64,000 nucleotides of DNA from Bradyrhizobium viridifuturi (GCF_001238275.1 NZ_LGTB01000009.1:62001-126000); one strand, 5' to 3'. Numbered from the stretch's first letter, positions 26,997 through 36,588 are shown. The notes: generated by a model from the sequence alone, not told the origin. Translations and numbers: made by a program.

Positions 26997-28583
26997 ATGA
27001 GGAATTTTCACTTCGCCGGCCGATCCACGGTCCATGCCCAGAACGCGATGGTCGCCACATCGCATCCGCAGGCGGCGCTGGTGGCCATCGAGGTGATGCG
27101 CGAGGGCGGCACGGCCGCTGACGCTGCGGTCGCGGCCTGCGCGCTGCTCGGCGTCATCGAACCGCAATCGACCGGCATCGGCGGCGACTGTTTCGCGCTG
27201 ATCCAGCCGCGGGGCGAGGGCAAGATCACGGCCTACAATGGCAGCGGCCGGGCGCCGATGGCGGCGACCGCCGAGTGGTACCTCGAGCGCAAGATCCATT
27301 CGGTGCCGCTGACCTCGGCGCATGCCGTCAGCATTCCCGGCTCCATCGATGCCTGGGACGTGATCCTCCGGGATCACGGCAAGTTCGGCTTCGACCGGCT
27401 GCTGCAGCCCGCGATCAAAGCCGCCGAAGAAGGCTATGTCGTTGCCCCACGCATCGCCTTCGACTGGAAGAACGGCTTCGAGAAGCTGAAGAACGGCACC
27501 AACACCGAGCGCTATCTGTTGCCGCACGGCAAGCCCGCGGTCGCCGGCGACGTGATCCGCCAGCCCGAGCTCGGCAAGACGCTGCGCGCGATCGCGCAGA
27601 AGGGCCGCGACGCGTTCTACAGCGGCGAGATCGCCGCCGACATGGTCGACACGCTGCGCGGCATCGGCGGCCTGCACACGCTGGAGGACTTCGCGGCGCA
27701 TTCGACCGAGACGACCTCGCCGATCGGCACGATGTACAAGGGTTACGACGTCTGGCAGTGCCCGCCGAACGGCCCGGGCATCACCATGCTGGTGATGCTC
27801 AACATCCTGTCGCGCTTCGACCTGACCAAATTCAAGCCGCTCAGCATCGAGCGCTTCCATCTCGAGGCGGAGGCCGCGCGCATCGCCTACATGATGCGCG
27901 AGCAGTATATCGGTGATCCCCAGCACGCCCACGTCGATGTCGCCGCCATCCTGTCGAAGGAATTCGCCGACGAGCACATCAGGAACATCCGGATGGACCG
28001 GCTGCTCGAGCTGCCGAACGTCGCGCCGCCGATGAATCCGTCGACCGTCTACATCACGGTGGTCGACAAGGATCGCAACGTCTGCTCCTTCATCAACTCG
28101 ATCGCGCATTCGTTCGGCTCGGCGATCGTCTCCAACAAGACCGGTATCCTGCTGCAGAACCGCGCCGGCGGCTTCCGCATTCAGCCCGGCCATCCGAACT
28201 GCATCGCGCCGGGCAAGCGTCCGCTGCACACCATCATCCCGGCGCTGGCCACCATGAACGGCCGCGCGGTGATGCCGTATGGCGTGATGGGCGGGCAGTA
28301 TCAGCCGGTCGGCCAGACCCATGTGCTGACCAACATGCTCGACTACGGCTGTGACATCCAGGAAGCGATCGACATGCCGCGCGGCCTGCACTACGAGGGC
28401 GTCTATCAGCTCGAGGACAGCGTGCCGGCAGAGATCGTGGAAGGCCTGAAGAAGATCGGCCACAAGACCACCAGCGTGGTCGCGCCGCTCGGCGGCGGCC
28501 AGGGGATCTGGATCGATTGGGACAAGGGCACGCTGACCGGCGGCTCCGATCCGCGCAAGGACGGCTGCGCACTCGGCTACTGA
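26997..28583 (+). CDS. Gamma-glutamyltransferase family protein
   Basis: The 528-residue product shows family motifs throughout: HPQAALVAIEVMREGGTAAD, ACALLGVIEPQSTGIGGDCF, AITSAHAVSIPG-type VPLTSAHAVSIPGSIDAWD, PPNGPGITMLVMLNIL, and the cleavage region NPSTVYITVVDKDRNVCSFI, where the Thr after Ser or a nearby Thr would be the autoprocessing nucleophile. GGT proteins cleave themselves into two subunits and hydrolyse or transfer gamma-glutamyl groups. No signal peptide is evident, so this looks like a cytoplasmic YwrD-type member. ATG 26997 removes an unsupported N-terminal extension. Confidence 0.88.
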   Translation: MRNFHFAGRSTVHAQNAMVATSHPQAALVAIEVMREGGTAADAAVAACALLGVIEPQSTGIGGDCFALIQPRGEGKITAYNGSGRAPMAATAEWYLERKIHSVPLTSAHAVSIPGSIDAWDVILRDHGKFGFDRLLQPAIKAAEEGYVVAPRIAFDWKNGFEKLKNGTNTERYLLPHGKPAVAGDVIRQPELGKTLRAIAQKGRDAFYSGEIAADMVDTLRGIGGLHTLEDFAAHSTETTSPIGTMYKGYDVWQCPPNGPGITMLVMLNILSRFDLTKFKPLSIERFHLEAEAARIAYMMREQYIGDPQHAHVDVAAILSKEFADEHIRNIRMDRLLELPNVAPPMNPSTVYITVVDKDRNVCSFINSIAHSFGSAIVSNKTGILLQNRAGGFRIQPGHPNCIAPGKRPLHTIIPALATMNGRAVMPYGVMGGQYQPVGQTHVLTNMLDYGCDIQEAIDMPRGLHYEGVYQLEDSVPAEIVEGLKKIGHKTTSVVAPLGGGQGIWIDWDKGTLTGGSDPRKDGCALGY

Positions 28584-28749
28584 TTGTCGCGGCCGATCAG
28601 GCCGGAACGGCGGAACCGGGCGTTGTCGCGGGGGTTGGTGCTGAAAGCCCTTCCCCGCGAGGCCGATCATCCGCACCTTCGATTCAGACGAGACCGAACA
28701 GGCCGATCTGCGCGGCGGCGCCTCGCCCTGGCTTGCCGCCGCGAAGCTT

Positions 28750-29916
28750 GTGCCGCGCACGACGTTGGTCGAAAACCTTTCCTGCGATGCGCTCATCGTC
28801 GGCGCCGGCATCACCGGTGCCTTGGTCGCTGAGCGGCTGACGCGCCAGGGGCTCGACGTCGTCATCGTCGATCGCGAGCACCCCGGCCGTGGCAGTACCG
28901 CGGCCAGCACCTCGATGCTGTTGTGGGAGATCGATCGGCCGCTGATCGAGCTGACCGCGATCTACGGCTTCGAGCGGGCTGCACGCGCCTATCGCGCGAG
29001 CCTGCAGGCGGTGACCGGCCTGACCTCGCTGATCCGCAATGCCAGTATTCCGGGACAGATCAGAGCGAAGCGCTCGCTGTATCTGGCGGTGGGAAGCTCC
29101 GCGGCCGAACTGCTCGACGAGTACCGGCTGCGCAACCGCGCTGGCTTGCCCGGCGAGTTTCTCGACCATGGGCGGCTGCTGGAAACGTTCGGCATGGCGC
29201 GTGCCGGCGCGATCCTATCGCCCGGCGCGGCGGATGCCGATCCGCTGCAACTCGCCCGCGGCTTGCTTCGCCTCGCGGTCGCACGCGGGGCGCGGCTGTT
29301 CGATGCCGAGGCCGTTGCATTTGATCCGGCAGGTCGCGCGGTCACGGTCGGATTCGACAATGGCCGCGAAGTTGCAGCGAAAGCGGTGGTGCTGGCCACC
29401 GGCTATGCGATGCCCGACATCGTTCATTCGAAGGTCGAAACCGTGTCCTCGAGCTGGGCGATTGCGACTGCTCCGCAGCCGCACAACATCTGGAAGGACG
29501 GCGTGCTGATTTGGGAATGCACGAAGGACTATCTCTACGCACGCACGACGCCGGATGGCCGCATCATCGTCGGCGGTGAGGACAGCGACGAGATCGTCGA
29601 GCCGGACGCGCGCGATCGTCTCATTCCGGCGAAATCGCGCGTATTGGCGAAGCGTCTCGCCGCGCTGTGGCCCTATGCCGAGACCGAGATCGACTACCGC
29701 TGGGCGGGGACGTTTGACACGACGAGCGACGGCTTGCCGTTGATCGGTCCGGTCCCTGGTGCGAAGGGGGTCTACGCCGCCTATGGCTATGGCGGCAATG
29801 GCATCACGTTTTCCTATCTGGCGGCGCAATTGATCGGCGACCTGATCGCCGGCCGTGGCTCGCCATTACTTGGCGATTTCGCACTGGACCGCGATGGCGG
29901 CATGGCCGGTCACTGA
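28750..29916 (+). CDS. FAD-dependent oxidoreductase (D-amino-acid/glycine oxidase family)
   Basis: This protein of 388 residues or more has the dinucleotide-binding start ALIVGAGITGALVAERL, VVIVDREHPGRGSTAAST, and the family's C-terminal FDTTSDGLPLIGPVPG plus YAAYGYGGNGITFSYLAAQL. DAO-fold enzymes oxidise amino acids or other amines. The first clear start is GTG 28750, but the reading frame carries plausible protein sequence upstream (LRGGASPWLAAAKL) back to about 28660 without ATG, GTG or TTG. The true start may therefore lie upstream and be hidden by a sequence error. Confidence 0.82.
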   Translation: MPRTTLVENLSCDALIVGAGITGALVAERLTRQGLDVVIVDREHPGRGSTAASTSMLLWEIDRPLIELTAIYGFERAARAYRASLQAVTGLTSLIRNASIPGQIRAKRSLYLAVGSSAAELLDEYRLRNRAGLPGEFLDHGRLLETFGMARAGAILSPGAADADPLQLARGLLRLAVARGARLFDAEAVAFDPAGRAVTVGFDNGREVAAKAVVLATGYAMPDIVHSKVETVSSSWAIATAPQPHNIWKDGVLIWECTKDYLYARTTPDGRIIVGGEDSDEIVEPDARDRLIPAKSRVLAKRLAALWPYAETEIDYRWAGTFDTTSDGLPLIGPVPGAKGVYAAYGYGGNGITFSYLAAQLIGDLIAGRGSPLLGDFALDRDGGMAGH

Positions 29917-29979
29917 AAAATGGCTAGGGATTTGGCCCGCGCTGGGCTAGAGACGGCCGTCCTTCACGAGAGGTGCAAG

Positions 29980-30438
29980 ATGCGATCTTCCCGACGCACG
30001 ATCATCAAGACTGCGTTTGCCGGCCTTGCGGCGGCAGTCTCCACGTCCGTTGTCAGCAGGACGGCAACGGCGCAAACGGCAGGAAAGCCCATGACGACAG
30101 CCTCAGGTCTCCAGATCATCGACAGCAAGGTCGGCACCGGTGCCTCGCCGAAGCCGGGCCAGACCTGCGTCATGCACTACACCGGCTGGCTCTACGAGAA
30201 CGGCCAGAAGGGCAAGAAGTTCGACTCCTCGGTCGATCGCAACGAGCCGTTCGAGTTTCCGATCGGCCAGGGCCACGTCATCAAGGGCTGGGACGAGGGT
30301 GTCGCCACCATGAAGGTCGGCGGCAAGCGCACGCTGATTATTCCGCCGAACCTCGGCTATGGCGCGCGCGGCGCCGGCGGCGTGATCCCACCGAACGCCA
30401 CGCTGATGTTCGACGTCGAACTGCTCGGTGTGAAGTAA
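29980..30438 (+). CDS. Exported FKBP-type peptidyl-prolyl cis-trans isomerase
   Basis: This 152-residue protein has a Tat-like leader ([19 protein letters not shown], likely cut after TATA) and one FKBP domain: [58 protein letters not shown] and a final [13 protein letters not shown]. The active-site residues Tyr, Phe, Asp and Trp are present. It should isomerise X-Pro bonds in the periplasm. ATG 29980 has GAGAGG upstream. It sits between an oxidase and a dehydrogenase without an obvious shared role. Confidence 0.92.
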   Translation: MRSSRRTIIKTAFAGLAAAVSTSVVSRTATAQTAGKPMTTASGLQIIDSKVGTGASPKPGQTCVMHYTGWLYENGQKGKKFDSSVDRNEPFEFPIGQGHVIKGWDEGVATMKVGGKRTLIIPPNLGYGARGAGGVIPPNATLMFDVELLGVK

Positions 30439-30485
30439 GCCACAGGCCGTCAGGTAACCGGCCCACGACAACAGGGGGCGCAGCG

Positions 30486-31475
30486 ATGAAGATCTCGATC
30501 CTCGACGATTATTTCGACACGCTGCGTACCCTCGATTGCTTTGACAAGCTCCACGGCCACGACGTCACGATCTGGAACGATCACGTCCAGGACGTCGATG
30601 CGCTCGCCAAGCGGCTCGCCGACACCGACGCGCTGGTGCTGATCCGCGAACGCACCCAGATCCGCACGCCGCTGCTCGAACGGTTGCCGAAGCTGAAGCT
30701 GATCAGCCAGCGCAGCGTCTATCCGCATATCGACATCGACACCTGCACGCGGCTCGGCATCATCGTGTCGTCGAGCCAGCATGCCGATACGCCGTCCTAC
30801 GCCACCGCCGAATTCACCTGGGGCCTGATCCTCGCGGCGATGCGCGCGATTCCGCAGCAGATGGCGGCGCTCAAGGCCGGCAAATGGCAGATCGGCGTCG
30901 GCCATACGTTGCGCGGCAAGACGCTCGGCATCTACGGCTATGGCCGCATCGGCGCCGTGGTCGCGGGCTACGGCAGGGCGTTCGGCATGAAGGTGCTGGT
31001 CTGGGCGCGCGAGGCCGCGCTGGCGAAGGCCCGCGCCGACGGCTACGAGACCGCGGTCAGCAAGGCTGATTTCTTCGCCCGCTGCGACGTGCTGTCGCTG
31101 CATATGCGGTTGGTCGACGCCACGCGCGGCATCGTCAAGGCGGAAGATCTCGCACGGATGAAACAGACCGCGCTGATCGTCAATACCAGCCGCGCGCCGC
31201 TGATCGAGCCGGGCGCGTTGGTCGATGCGCTACGCGCGGGCCGGCCCGGCATGGCCGCGATCGACGTCTACGAGAAGGAGCCGCTGCGCGACACTGCGGA
31301 CCCGCTGCTCAATATGGACAATGTCGTCTGCACGCCGCATCTCGGTTACGTCTCGCGCGACGAATACGAGATCCAGTTCACCGATATCTTCGATCAGATC
31401 GTGGCCTATGCGACTGGCGCGCCGACCAATGTGGTGAATCCGGATGTGCTGGCACATCCGCGCCCACGCGACTGA
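30486..31475 (+). CDS. D-2-hydroxyacid dehydrogenase family protein
   Basis: This 329-residue protein has the NAD-binding [20 protein letters not shown], the catalytic Arg region [17 protein letters not shown], the Glu in [10 protein letters not shown] and the catalytic His in [15 protein letters not shown]. That set defines the D-isomer-specific 2-hydroxyacid dehydrogenases, which interconvert 2-keto acids and D-2-hydroxy acids; phosphoglycerate-, glyoxylate- and formate-dehydrogenase-like members share it. ATG 30486 follows GGGGGCGCAGC. Substrate is not determinable from sequence. Confidence 0.9.
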   Translation: MKISILDDYFDTLRTLDCFDKLHGHDVTIWNDHVQDVDALAKRLADTDALVLIRERTQIRTPLLERLPKLKLISQRSVYPHIDIDTCTRLGIIVSSSQHADTPSYATAEFTWGLILAAMRAIPQQMAALKAGKWQIGVGHTLRGKTLGIYGYGRIGAVVAGYGRAFGMKVLVWAREAALAKARADGYETAVSKADFFARCDVLSLHMRLVDATRGIVKAEDLARMKQTALIVNTSRAPLIEPGALVDALRAGRPGMAAIDVYEKEPLRDTADPLLNMDNVVCTPHLGYVSRDEYEIQFTDIFDQIVAYATGAPTNVVNPDVLAHPRPRD

Positions 31476-31533
31476 CGGGCGTCGCATATGCTCGAACGGG
31501 CGGGCCCGATCGGCCGGCCGTCTCGTCTATCAT

Positions 31534-31749
31534 TCAGCGAGGCCAATGGGCCGCTGAGGTCGCTCTCTTGAGCGCATTTCCGACGATTCGCTTGGCGCCG
31601 CCGAGTGCCTTCTGTCCCTTGCCCTTGGCTTCCTGGATCGCGCCCCGGCCCTGCATCGCGGGAGAACCGGTAGCCTTGCCAATGCGCCGCCTGAGCCTGC
31701 CGATCGCCTCGTTGGCGCTGCCCCTGATCTTGTCGGTCGTGCTGGTCAT
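31534..31749 (-). CDS. CsbD family stress-response protein
   Basis: This 71-residue basic protein starts MTSTTDKIRGSANEAIGRLR and contains GSPAMQGRGAIQEAKGKGQK, the CsbD repeat-like pattern. CsbD-type proteins are small and induced by general stress; their action is unknown. AAGGAG lies ideally upstream of ATG 31749. The gene is convergent with the dehydrogenase gene, 58 bases away. Confidence 0.85.
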   Translation of the reverse strand: MTSTTDKIRGSANEAIGRLRRRIGKATGSPAMQGRGAIQEAKGKGQKALGGAKRIVGNALKRATSAAHWPR

Positions 31750-31893
31750 GAAATACTCCTTCGGAATACGCTGACGCAACGCGCCGGGACATCGCGATGT
31801 TCCGATTGGCTATGTTCCGATTTTGCGCTCGCCTGCGCGCGCGCTTTTCGATAGCGTTCCAGGCACGAAACTCGACCAACGAAAGCAAGAACG

Positions 31894-32415
31894 ATGAGCG
31901 GTTCCCACGATCACACCCATTCTCACGACCACGGTCATCGTCACGACGACGAGCGCTGGAAGCACGACGGCGTCCGCGTGATTCCCGGCAACCAGCTCGA
32001 TCCGAACGTGCCGTCGACCGCCGGCATGGACCGCAAGGCCGCGATCAATTTCGCCCGCGTCGGCGCCCAGAAATTGTGGGCGGGCACCGTCAGCATCAAG
32101 CCGGACGCCAAGACCGGCGCGCACCATCACGGTCATCTCGAAAGCATCATTTATGTCGTGAAGGGCAAGGCGCGGATGCGCTGGGGCGAGAAGCTGCAGT
32201 TCACCGCCGAAGCCGGTCCCGGCGATTTCATCTTCGTGCCGCCCTATGTGCCGCACCAGGAGATCAATGCCAGTCCGGACGAGGTGCTGGAATGCGTGCT
32301 GGTGCGCTCCGACGGCGAGGCGGTCGCGGTCAACCTCGACATCGAGCCGGTCGAGAAGCCGGAGAACGTGCTGTGGGTCGATCCGGTGCATCGGCATCCC
32401 GACGAGAAAAAGTGA
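31894..32415 (+). CDS. Cupin-domain protein with His-rich N-terminus
   Basis: This 173-residue protein has a striking His/Asp-rich start (HDHTHSHDHGHRHDD, residues 5-19), then a single cupin: GAHHHGHLESIIYVVKGKAR (three His and a Glu, the metal-binding motif 1) and PGDFIFVPPYVPHQEINAS (motif 2 with His). A mononuclear metal site is therefore expected. The His tail probably binds or delivers metal such as nickel or zinc. It is followed after 50 bases by an enoyl-CoA hydratase-like gene on the same strand. Function unknown. Confidence 0.85.
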   Translation: MSGSHDHTHSHDHGHRHDDERWKHDGVRVIPGNQLDPNVPSTAGMDRKAAINFARVGAQKLWAGTVSIKPDAKTGAHHHGHLESIIYVVKGKARMRWGEKLQFTAEAGPGDFIFVPPYVPHQEINASPDEVLECVLVRSDGEAVAVNLDIEPVEKPENVLWVDPVHRHPDEKK

Positions 32416-32465
32416 CGCGCGCGGCGCGGCCGCGTTGAAAAGAACAATAAAACAGGGAGGCCAGC

Positions 32466-33203
32466 ATGACGCTCGTTCGTTACGAGAGCGCGGATCACGT
32501 CGCCACCATTACGATGGCACGCAGCGAGAAACATAACGCGCTCAACAACGCGCTGTGTACGGAGTTGCGTGATGCGTGGCTGCGGTTCCGCGACAGCGAC
32601 GATCGCGTCGCGGTGCTGGCTTCCGCGGAGGAGAAGTATTTTTCGGTCGGCGCCGATGTCGCCGACCTTCCCGTCAACATGTGGCACGCGGTGCCCGGCC
32701 TCGGCGTCGATCTGGACAAGCCGGTCATTGCGGCGACCTCAGGCTGGGTCGTCGGCGGGGCCTTCGTGCTGGTCCAGATGGCCGATCTATGCGTGGCGTC
32801 CGAGACGACACGCTTCATCTATCCCGAGGGCAAGATCGGCACGACGGCCGGTGGCGTCTCGTCGGTGATGGCGCGGATGCCGCACAAGATCGCCATGGAA
32901 TTCCTCCTGGTGGGCGAGGAAATGTCGGCGGAGCGGGCCTGGCAGATCGGCTTCGTCAACAAGGTCGCCCCGAAGGGGCAGCATGTCGCGATGGCGCAGG
33001 AGATGGCCGCGAAGATCGCCGGCAACGCACCGCTCGTGGTTCGCGCGCTGAAGAAGCTCGCCCGTGAAGCGATGCCGAAGGGCCCATTGGAAACCGTCGC
33101 CGACGTGCGGCGGCTGCTTGACGAAGTGCGAGACAGCGACGACCTCAAGGAGGGCGTCAAGGCATTCAGCGAGAAGCGGAAGCCGAATTTCAAGGGAAAG
33201 TAA
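32466..33203 (+). CDS. Enoyl-CoA hydratase/isomerase family protein
   Basis: This 245-residue crotonase-fold protein has the oxyanion-hole segments EKYFSVGADVADLP and ATSGWVVGGAFVLVQMADLC, followed by FIYPEGKIGTTAGG. The canonical catalytic Glu positions are partly altered (the usual HGxxxGGG is SGWVVGGAF), so hydratase activity is not certain; decarboxylase, isomerase or hydrolase roles occur in this family. ATG 32466 follows ACAGGGAGG. It ends at a palindromic repeat. Confidence 0.85.
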   Translation: MTLVRYESADHVATITMARSEKHNALNNALCTELRDAWLRFRDSDDRVAVLASAEEKYFSVGADVADLPVNMWHAVPGLGVDLDKPVIAATSGWVVGGAFVLVQMADLCVASETTRFIYPEGKIGTTAGGVSSVMARMPHKIAMEFLLVGEEMSAERAWQIGFVNKVAPKGQHVAMAQEMAAKIAGNAPLVVRALKKLAREAMPKGPLETVADVRRLLDEVRDSDDLKEGVKAFSEKRKPNFKGK

Positions 33204-33217
33204 GAGGCTTCTCGCCT

Positions 33218-33260
33218 CGTCATTCCGGGGCGAGGCGAAGCGTCGAACCCCGGAATGACG
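33218..33260. repeat. Palindromic repeat (GTCATTCCGGGG type) between convergent genes
   Basis: Perfect 13-base arms, CGTCATTCCGGGG (33218-33230) and CCCCGGAATGACG (33248-33260), flank a 17-base loop. It lies between the convergent hydratase and amidohydrolase stops and could act as a two-way terminator. A related, longer copy lies at 54555-54634. Confidence 0.75.
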
Positions 33261-33268
33261 ACGAGGGA

Positions 33269-34795
33269 CTACGCAAACACCGTGTGGTCGATCACCCCGT
33301 TCGGCACCATATAGCCGTAGCGTGTATTTGACGGCTCCGGGCCGGCCTTCTCGTACTGCGCCTTCATCATCGCGAAGCGGTCGCCCTTGATGTCGAGCAT
33401 CGCGCGCTTCGGTTGGATGTTGTAGAGCCGCGCATTGTTGTCGCCGAAGATCGCCGTCTTCACCGGTCCATCGGCGGGCCCAAGCGGGACGTAGCCGAAC
33501 TTCTTCTGCATCATTTCAGGGATCTCCAGCCGCCGCAGGCCTTCGATCTGCCATTGCGGCGCGCCGGTCCACAGCGCATCCGTGCCCCAGACGACATGAT
33601 CGGCGCCGAGCCCCTTGATCAGGGTACCCATCAGCGCGGCGCAGACATTGGGCTCGGCGACCAGCGTGGTCGCGAACAACTGCCCGACATCGCCGTAGAC
33701 ATTGTTGACGCCATACTGCGCCGGGATGTCGGCGAGATCGCTTGTCCACGCAATCCGGCCGGTGCGCTCGAACTCGGCGAGCGCGACCTTGGGATCGCCG
33801 CCGACATGGCGATAGGCCGAGTGGTAGATCACGAAGTTGAGCTGTGGCCAGTCCTTGGCTGCCTGGCCGACATCGGCGACGTCGGCGAAGCCGCGCAGGT
33901 TCGGATATTGCTTCTCGATCCCGGGCGGGAACAGGCCCTTGTGGACGCAGACATTCTTGATGCCCGCCTTCACCATTTTCTCATAGCCCTTGTAGGCGAC
34001 CTTCTCGTCGTCCAGCCGCCAGGGGTAGCGGCTTATCTCCTTGTGGGTGTTGTCGCCGATCGTGTAGCCCTTGCAGGATTCCGGCTTCAAGGCCAAAGCA
34101 GCGTCGAGCTTGTCGAGCCAGCCGGGCTGCCCCGGCGTGAAGATCGCGTGACAGAACACGCGCCGCGATCCGGCCTCGTCGTTGATCTTCTTGCGCGCGT
34201 CGGCCATCTGCTCATTGGTGAGGAACCAGTCCTGCTCGATATCCGACGGCGCCGAGGAGATCAGCGCGATCTTGGTGTCGGAATCGAGAAACATCTCCTT
34301 CTTGTAGTTGTTGAACTTGAGATCCTCGATGGTCTGCTCGTGATCGTTGAGCTCCTTGTTCCAGCCGGCCTTGCCGACCGCCTTGCGCATTTCCACGAAA
34401 CCCGTGATGCGGGTGTCGTCGCGCAGGAAATGCGTGTGCATGTCCATGATGAACTGGTCTTTCAGGCCGTTGGCGCGCTCTTGCGCCATCGCAGGCGTTG
34501 CGGCTTCCGCCGGGGTCACGTCGAACAGCTGCCCATAAACCTGATTCATCGCGACGAAGGAGGCGGCCATGCCGGCCGCGGTCTGGAAGAATTTGCGGCG
34601 GTCGAGACCCTGCTTGCCGCCGAGTTCGTCGGCCATCGCGAGCAGCCGTCCCTCAACCTCTCGCTGACGTTCGTTCTGTGGGTCGGGATAGAACTCGTCG
34701 CTGGAGACGATCTGGGTCGGGATCGGCGTCTGGTACTGGCACAGTTCGGAGGGCATCAAGGCGGCAAGTTCTTCATCTGTGAGATTGCTGCTCAT
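33269..34795 (-). CDS. Amidohydrolase family protein with internal Tat-type signal
   Basis: This 508-residue protein has a TIM-barrel amidohydrolase domain: DQFIMDMHTHFLRDD with the HxH metal pair, NVCVHKGLFPPG, FVIYHSAYRHVGG and VVWGTDALWTG with a late Asp. Members hydrolyse or decarboxylate acids such as 2-amino-3-carboxymuconate semialdehyde or amides. Unusually, a twin-arginine motif (DRRKFFQTAAGMAASFVA) starts near residue 65, after a hydrophilic N-terminal arm. ATG 34795 has GGGAG upstream, and no good start lies nearer the Tat motif. It diverges from a Tat-type alpha/beta hydrolase. Confidence 0.85.
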   Translation of the reverse strand: MSSNLTDEELAALMPSELCQYQTPIPTQIVSSDEFYPDPQNERQREVEGRLLAMADELGGKQGLDRRKFFQTAAGMAASFVAMNQVYGQLFDVTPAEAATPAMAQERANGLKDQFIMDMHTHFLRDDTRITGFVEMRKAVGKAGWNKELNDHEQTIEDLKFNNYKKEMFLDSDTKIALISSAPSDIEQDWFLTNEQMADARKKINDEAGSRRVFCHAIFTPGQPGWLDKLDAALALKPESCKGYTIGDNTHKEISRYPWRLDDEKVAYKGYEKMVKAGIKNVCVHKGLFPPGIEKQYPNLRGFADVADVGQAAKDWPQLNFVIYHSAYRHVGGDPKVALAEFERTGRIAWTSDLADIPAQYGVNNVYGDVGQLFATTLVAEPNVCAALMGTLIKGLGADHVVWGTDALWTGAPQWQIEGLRRLEIPEMMQKKFGYVPLGPADGPVKTAIFGDNNARLYNIQPKRAMLDIKGDRFAMMKAQYEKAGPEPSNTRYGYMVPNGVIDHTVFA

Positions 34796-35011
34796 TCTTC
34801 GCTCCCGCATCTCGCCGGATTTTTCCGGTCGAACCGCGGCGGAGACTAGGACCAAGTCCGTTCGTCGTCCGTGCCGACTGCCGTCGGCGGCGTTCACAAA
34901 ATCGTGCATCCTATCTTCGGCCGCGAGGCGCGAGCGTTGCGCAACCGCTCATGCGCGCTGCTATGCTCGATCGCAGCGGATCGGACGAAGAAATCCGGAA
35001 GGGAGCGAACC

Positions 35012-36028
35012 ATGATGCCAGCAGACCATTCGCGGCGCGCCATCATCAAAGGTATCGGCGTTGCTGCGGCCGCCGGTGCACTCGGCGCGACGCCGGCACA
35101 GGCCACTGTCGCAATTCCCACCGAAGGAGAAATATGGAGCAACGAATACTGGGCGAAGAAGGGTGAGATCCCCTTGTGGATGTTCCGCAAGCGGATCGGT
35201 GCGCCGAAGCCGGGCGAGCCGGCGCGGCCCGTGGTGTTCTTCGTCCACGGCTCGTCGGTGACATCGCAGGTGTTCGACCTCACGGTGCCCGGCAAGGGCG
35301 AGTATTCGCTGCTCAACGTGTTTGCGCGCTACGGCTTCGACTGCTGGACCATGGATCACGAGAACTACGGCAGGTCGGGCCGCACCTCGGGCAACGCCGA
35401 TATCGCGAGCGGCGTCGAGGACCTGAAGGCGGCGGTCGAGGTGATCGCGCATGAGACCGGGCTGGCCAGATATCACTTCGTCGGCGAATCCTCCGGCGCG
35501 CTGCGGGCCGGCGCCTTCGCGATGGCCGCGCCCGAGCGGATCGGCCGGCTGGTGTTCGCGGCCTTCACCTACAAGGGCGAGGGCTCGCCGACGCTGGCAA
35601 AGCGCGCCGAGCAGCTCGCTTACTATCGCAGCCACAACATGCGCAAGCGCGACCGCGACATGATCCGCTCGATCGCGACCCGCGACAAACCGGGCACGTC
35701 CGACCCCGCCGTGGTCGAGGTGCTGGCCGATGTCGAGATGCAGTTCGGCGACCAGATCCCGACCGGCACCTATCTCGACATGACCGCCAATCTGCCGGTG
35801 GTGCATCCGGAGAAGGTGCTGGCGCCGGTGCTGCTGGTCCGCGGCGAGTATGACGGGATCGCGTCGGTGCCCGATCTCGAGGAGTTCTTCAACAAGCTGC
35901 CGAACGGCGACCGCCAGTTCATCATCCTGCCCGGTACCGCCCATTCGGTGGTGCTCGCCACCAATCGTGAGCTGTTCTGGCACGTGACGCGGGCATTTCT
36001 CACCATGCCGACGCCGATCGTGACCTGA
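35012..36028 (+). CDS. Exported alpha/beta hydrolase
   Basis: This 338-residue protein has a twin-arginine leader (HSRRAIIKGIGVAAAAGALG, cleavage after AQA), then an alpha/beta hydrolase: VVFFVHGSSVTSQVFDL (oxyanion loop), HFVGESSGALRAGAF with the nucleophile Ser in GESSG, an acid in LLVRGEYDGIASV and the catalytic His in ILPGTAHSVV. It should hydrolyse an ester or amide in the periplasm. The start ATG 35012 has AAGGGAG upstream. Divergent placement beside the Tat-type amidohydrolase suggests a shared periplasmic pathway, which is inference. Confidence 0.88.
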   Translation: MMPADHSRRAIIKGIGVAAAAGALGATPAQATVAIPTEGEIWSNEYWAKKGEIPLWMFRKRIGAPKPGEPARPVVFFVHGSSVTSQVFDLTVPGKGEYSLLNVFARYGFDCWTMDHENYGRSGRTSGNADIASGVEDLKAAVEVIAHETGLARYHFVGESSGALRAGAFAMAAPERIGRLVFAAFTYKGEGSPTLAKRAEQLAYYRSHNMRKRDRDMIRSIATRDKPGTSDPAVVEVLADVEMQFGDQIPTGTYLDMTANLPVVHPEKVLAPVLLVRGEYDGIASVPDLEEFFNKLPNGDRQFIILPGTAHSVVLATNRELFWHVTRAFLTMPTPIVT

Positions 36029-36131
36029 GCCAACCTGCGGCACGACGCCGCAACAAAAATTTGCGCGGCGATGTCGGGAAGCGGCTAGACGGTTCGTCCT
36101 CTGGGCACAACCCCGCCAACAGGAGCCTTTC

Positions 36132-36565
36132 ATGGCCAATCCCACGATGATCTTCGTCAACCTGCCGGTCAGCAACCTCGCGCATGCCACTGCGTTCTAC
36201 GAGGCGATCGGCGCGACGAAGAATCCGCAATTCTCCGACGACACCGCCTCCTGCATGGTGATTTCGGAGACCATTTTCGTCATGCTGCTGACCCACGACA
36301 AATTCCGGCAGTTCACGCCGAAGAAGATCGCCGACGCCCGGACCACGAGCGAGGTCCTGGTCTGCCTGTCGGCGGCCAACCGCGACGCGTCGACGGCTAC
36401 GTGACCAAGGCGAAGGCCGCGGGCGGCACCGCCGATCCGGCGCCGAAGCAGGATTTCGGCTTCATGTACGGCCGCAGCTTCGAGGATCCCGATGGTCACA
36501 TCTGGGAAGTGATGTGGATGGACGTCGAGGCTGCGACGAAGCAGTCCGCTGCGGCTACCGCCTGA
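36132..36565 (+). pseudogene. VOC-family (glyoxalase-like) protein, frame broken near 36389
   Basis: The first frame encodes a VOC N-terminal part (MIFVNLPVSNLAHATAFYEA, then TIFVMLLTHDKFRQF) and stops at 36404. The second half (YVTKAKAAGGTADPAPKQD, FMYGRSFEDPDGHIWEVMWM) is in another frame and stops at 36565. Restoring one G after 36389 gives GCG GTC GAC GGC TAC, joining the halves into about 144 residues with a normal C-terminal Glu metal ligand (WEVMWMD). These small VOC proteins often act as glyoxalase-like or antibiotic-binding proteins; the role here is unknown. Confidence 0.82.
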
Positions 36566-36588
36566 TCGCCGCGGCAAGGAGCCCATCG

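Noticed and set aside
26979..28910. Antisense open frame of about 640 codons opposite the gamma-glutamyltransferase gene
   Set aside because: Shadow of a well-supported gene; low-complexity Arg/His/Asp composition.
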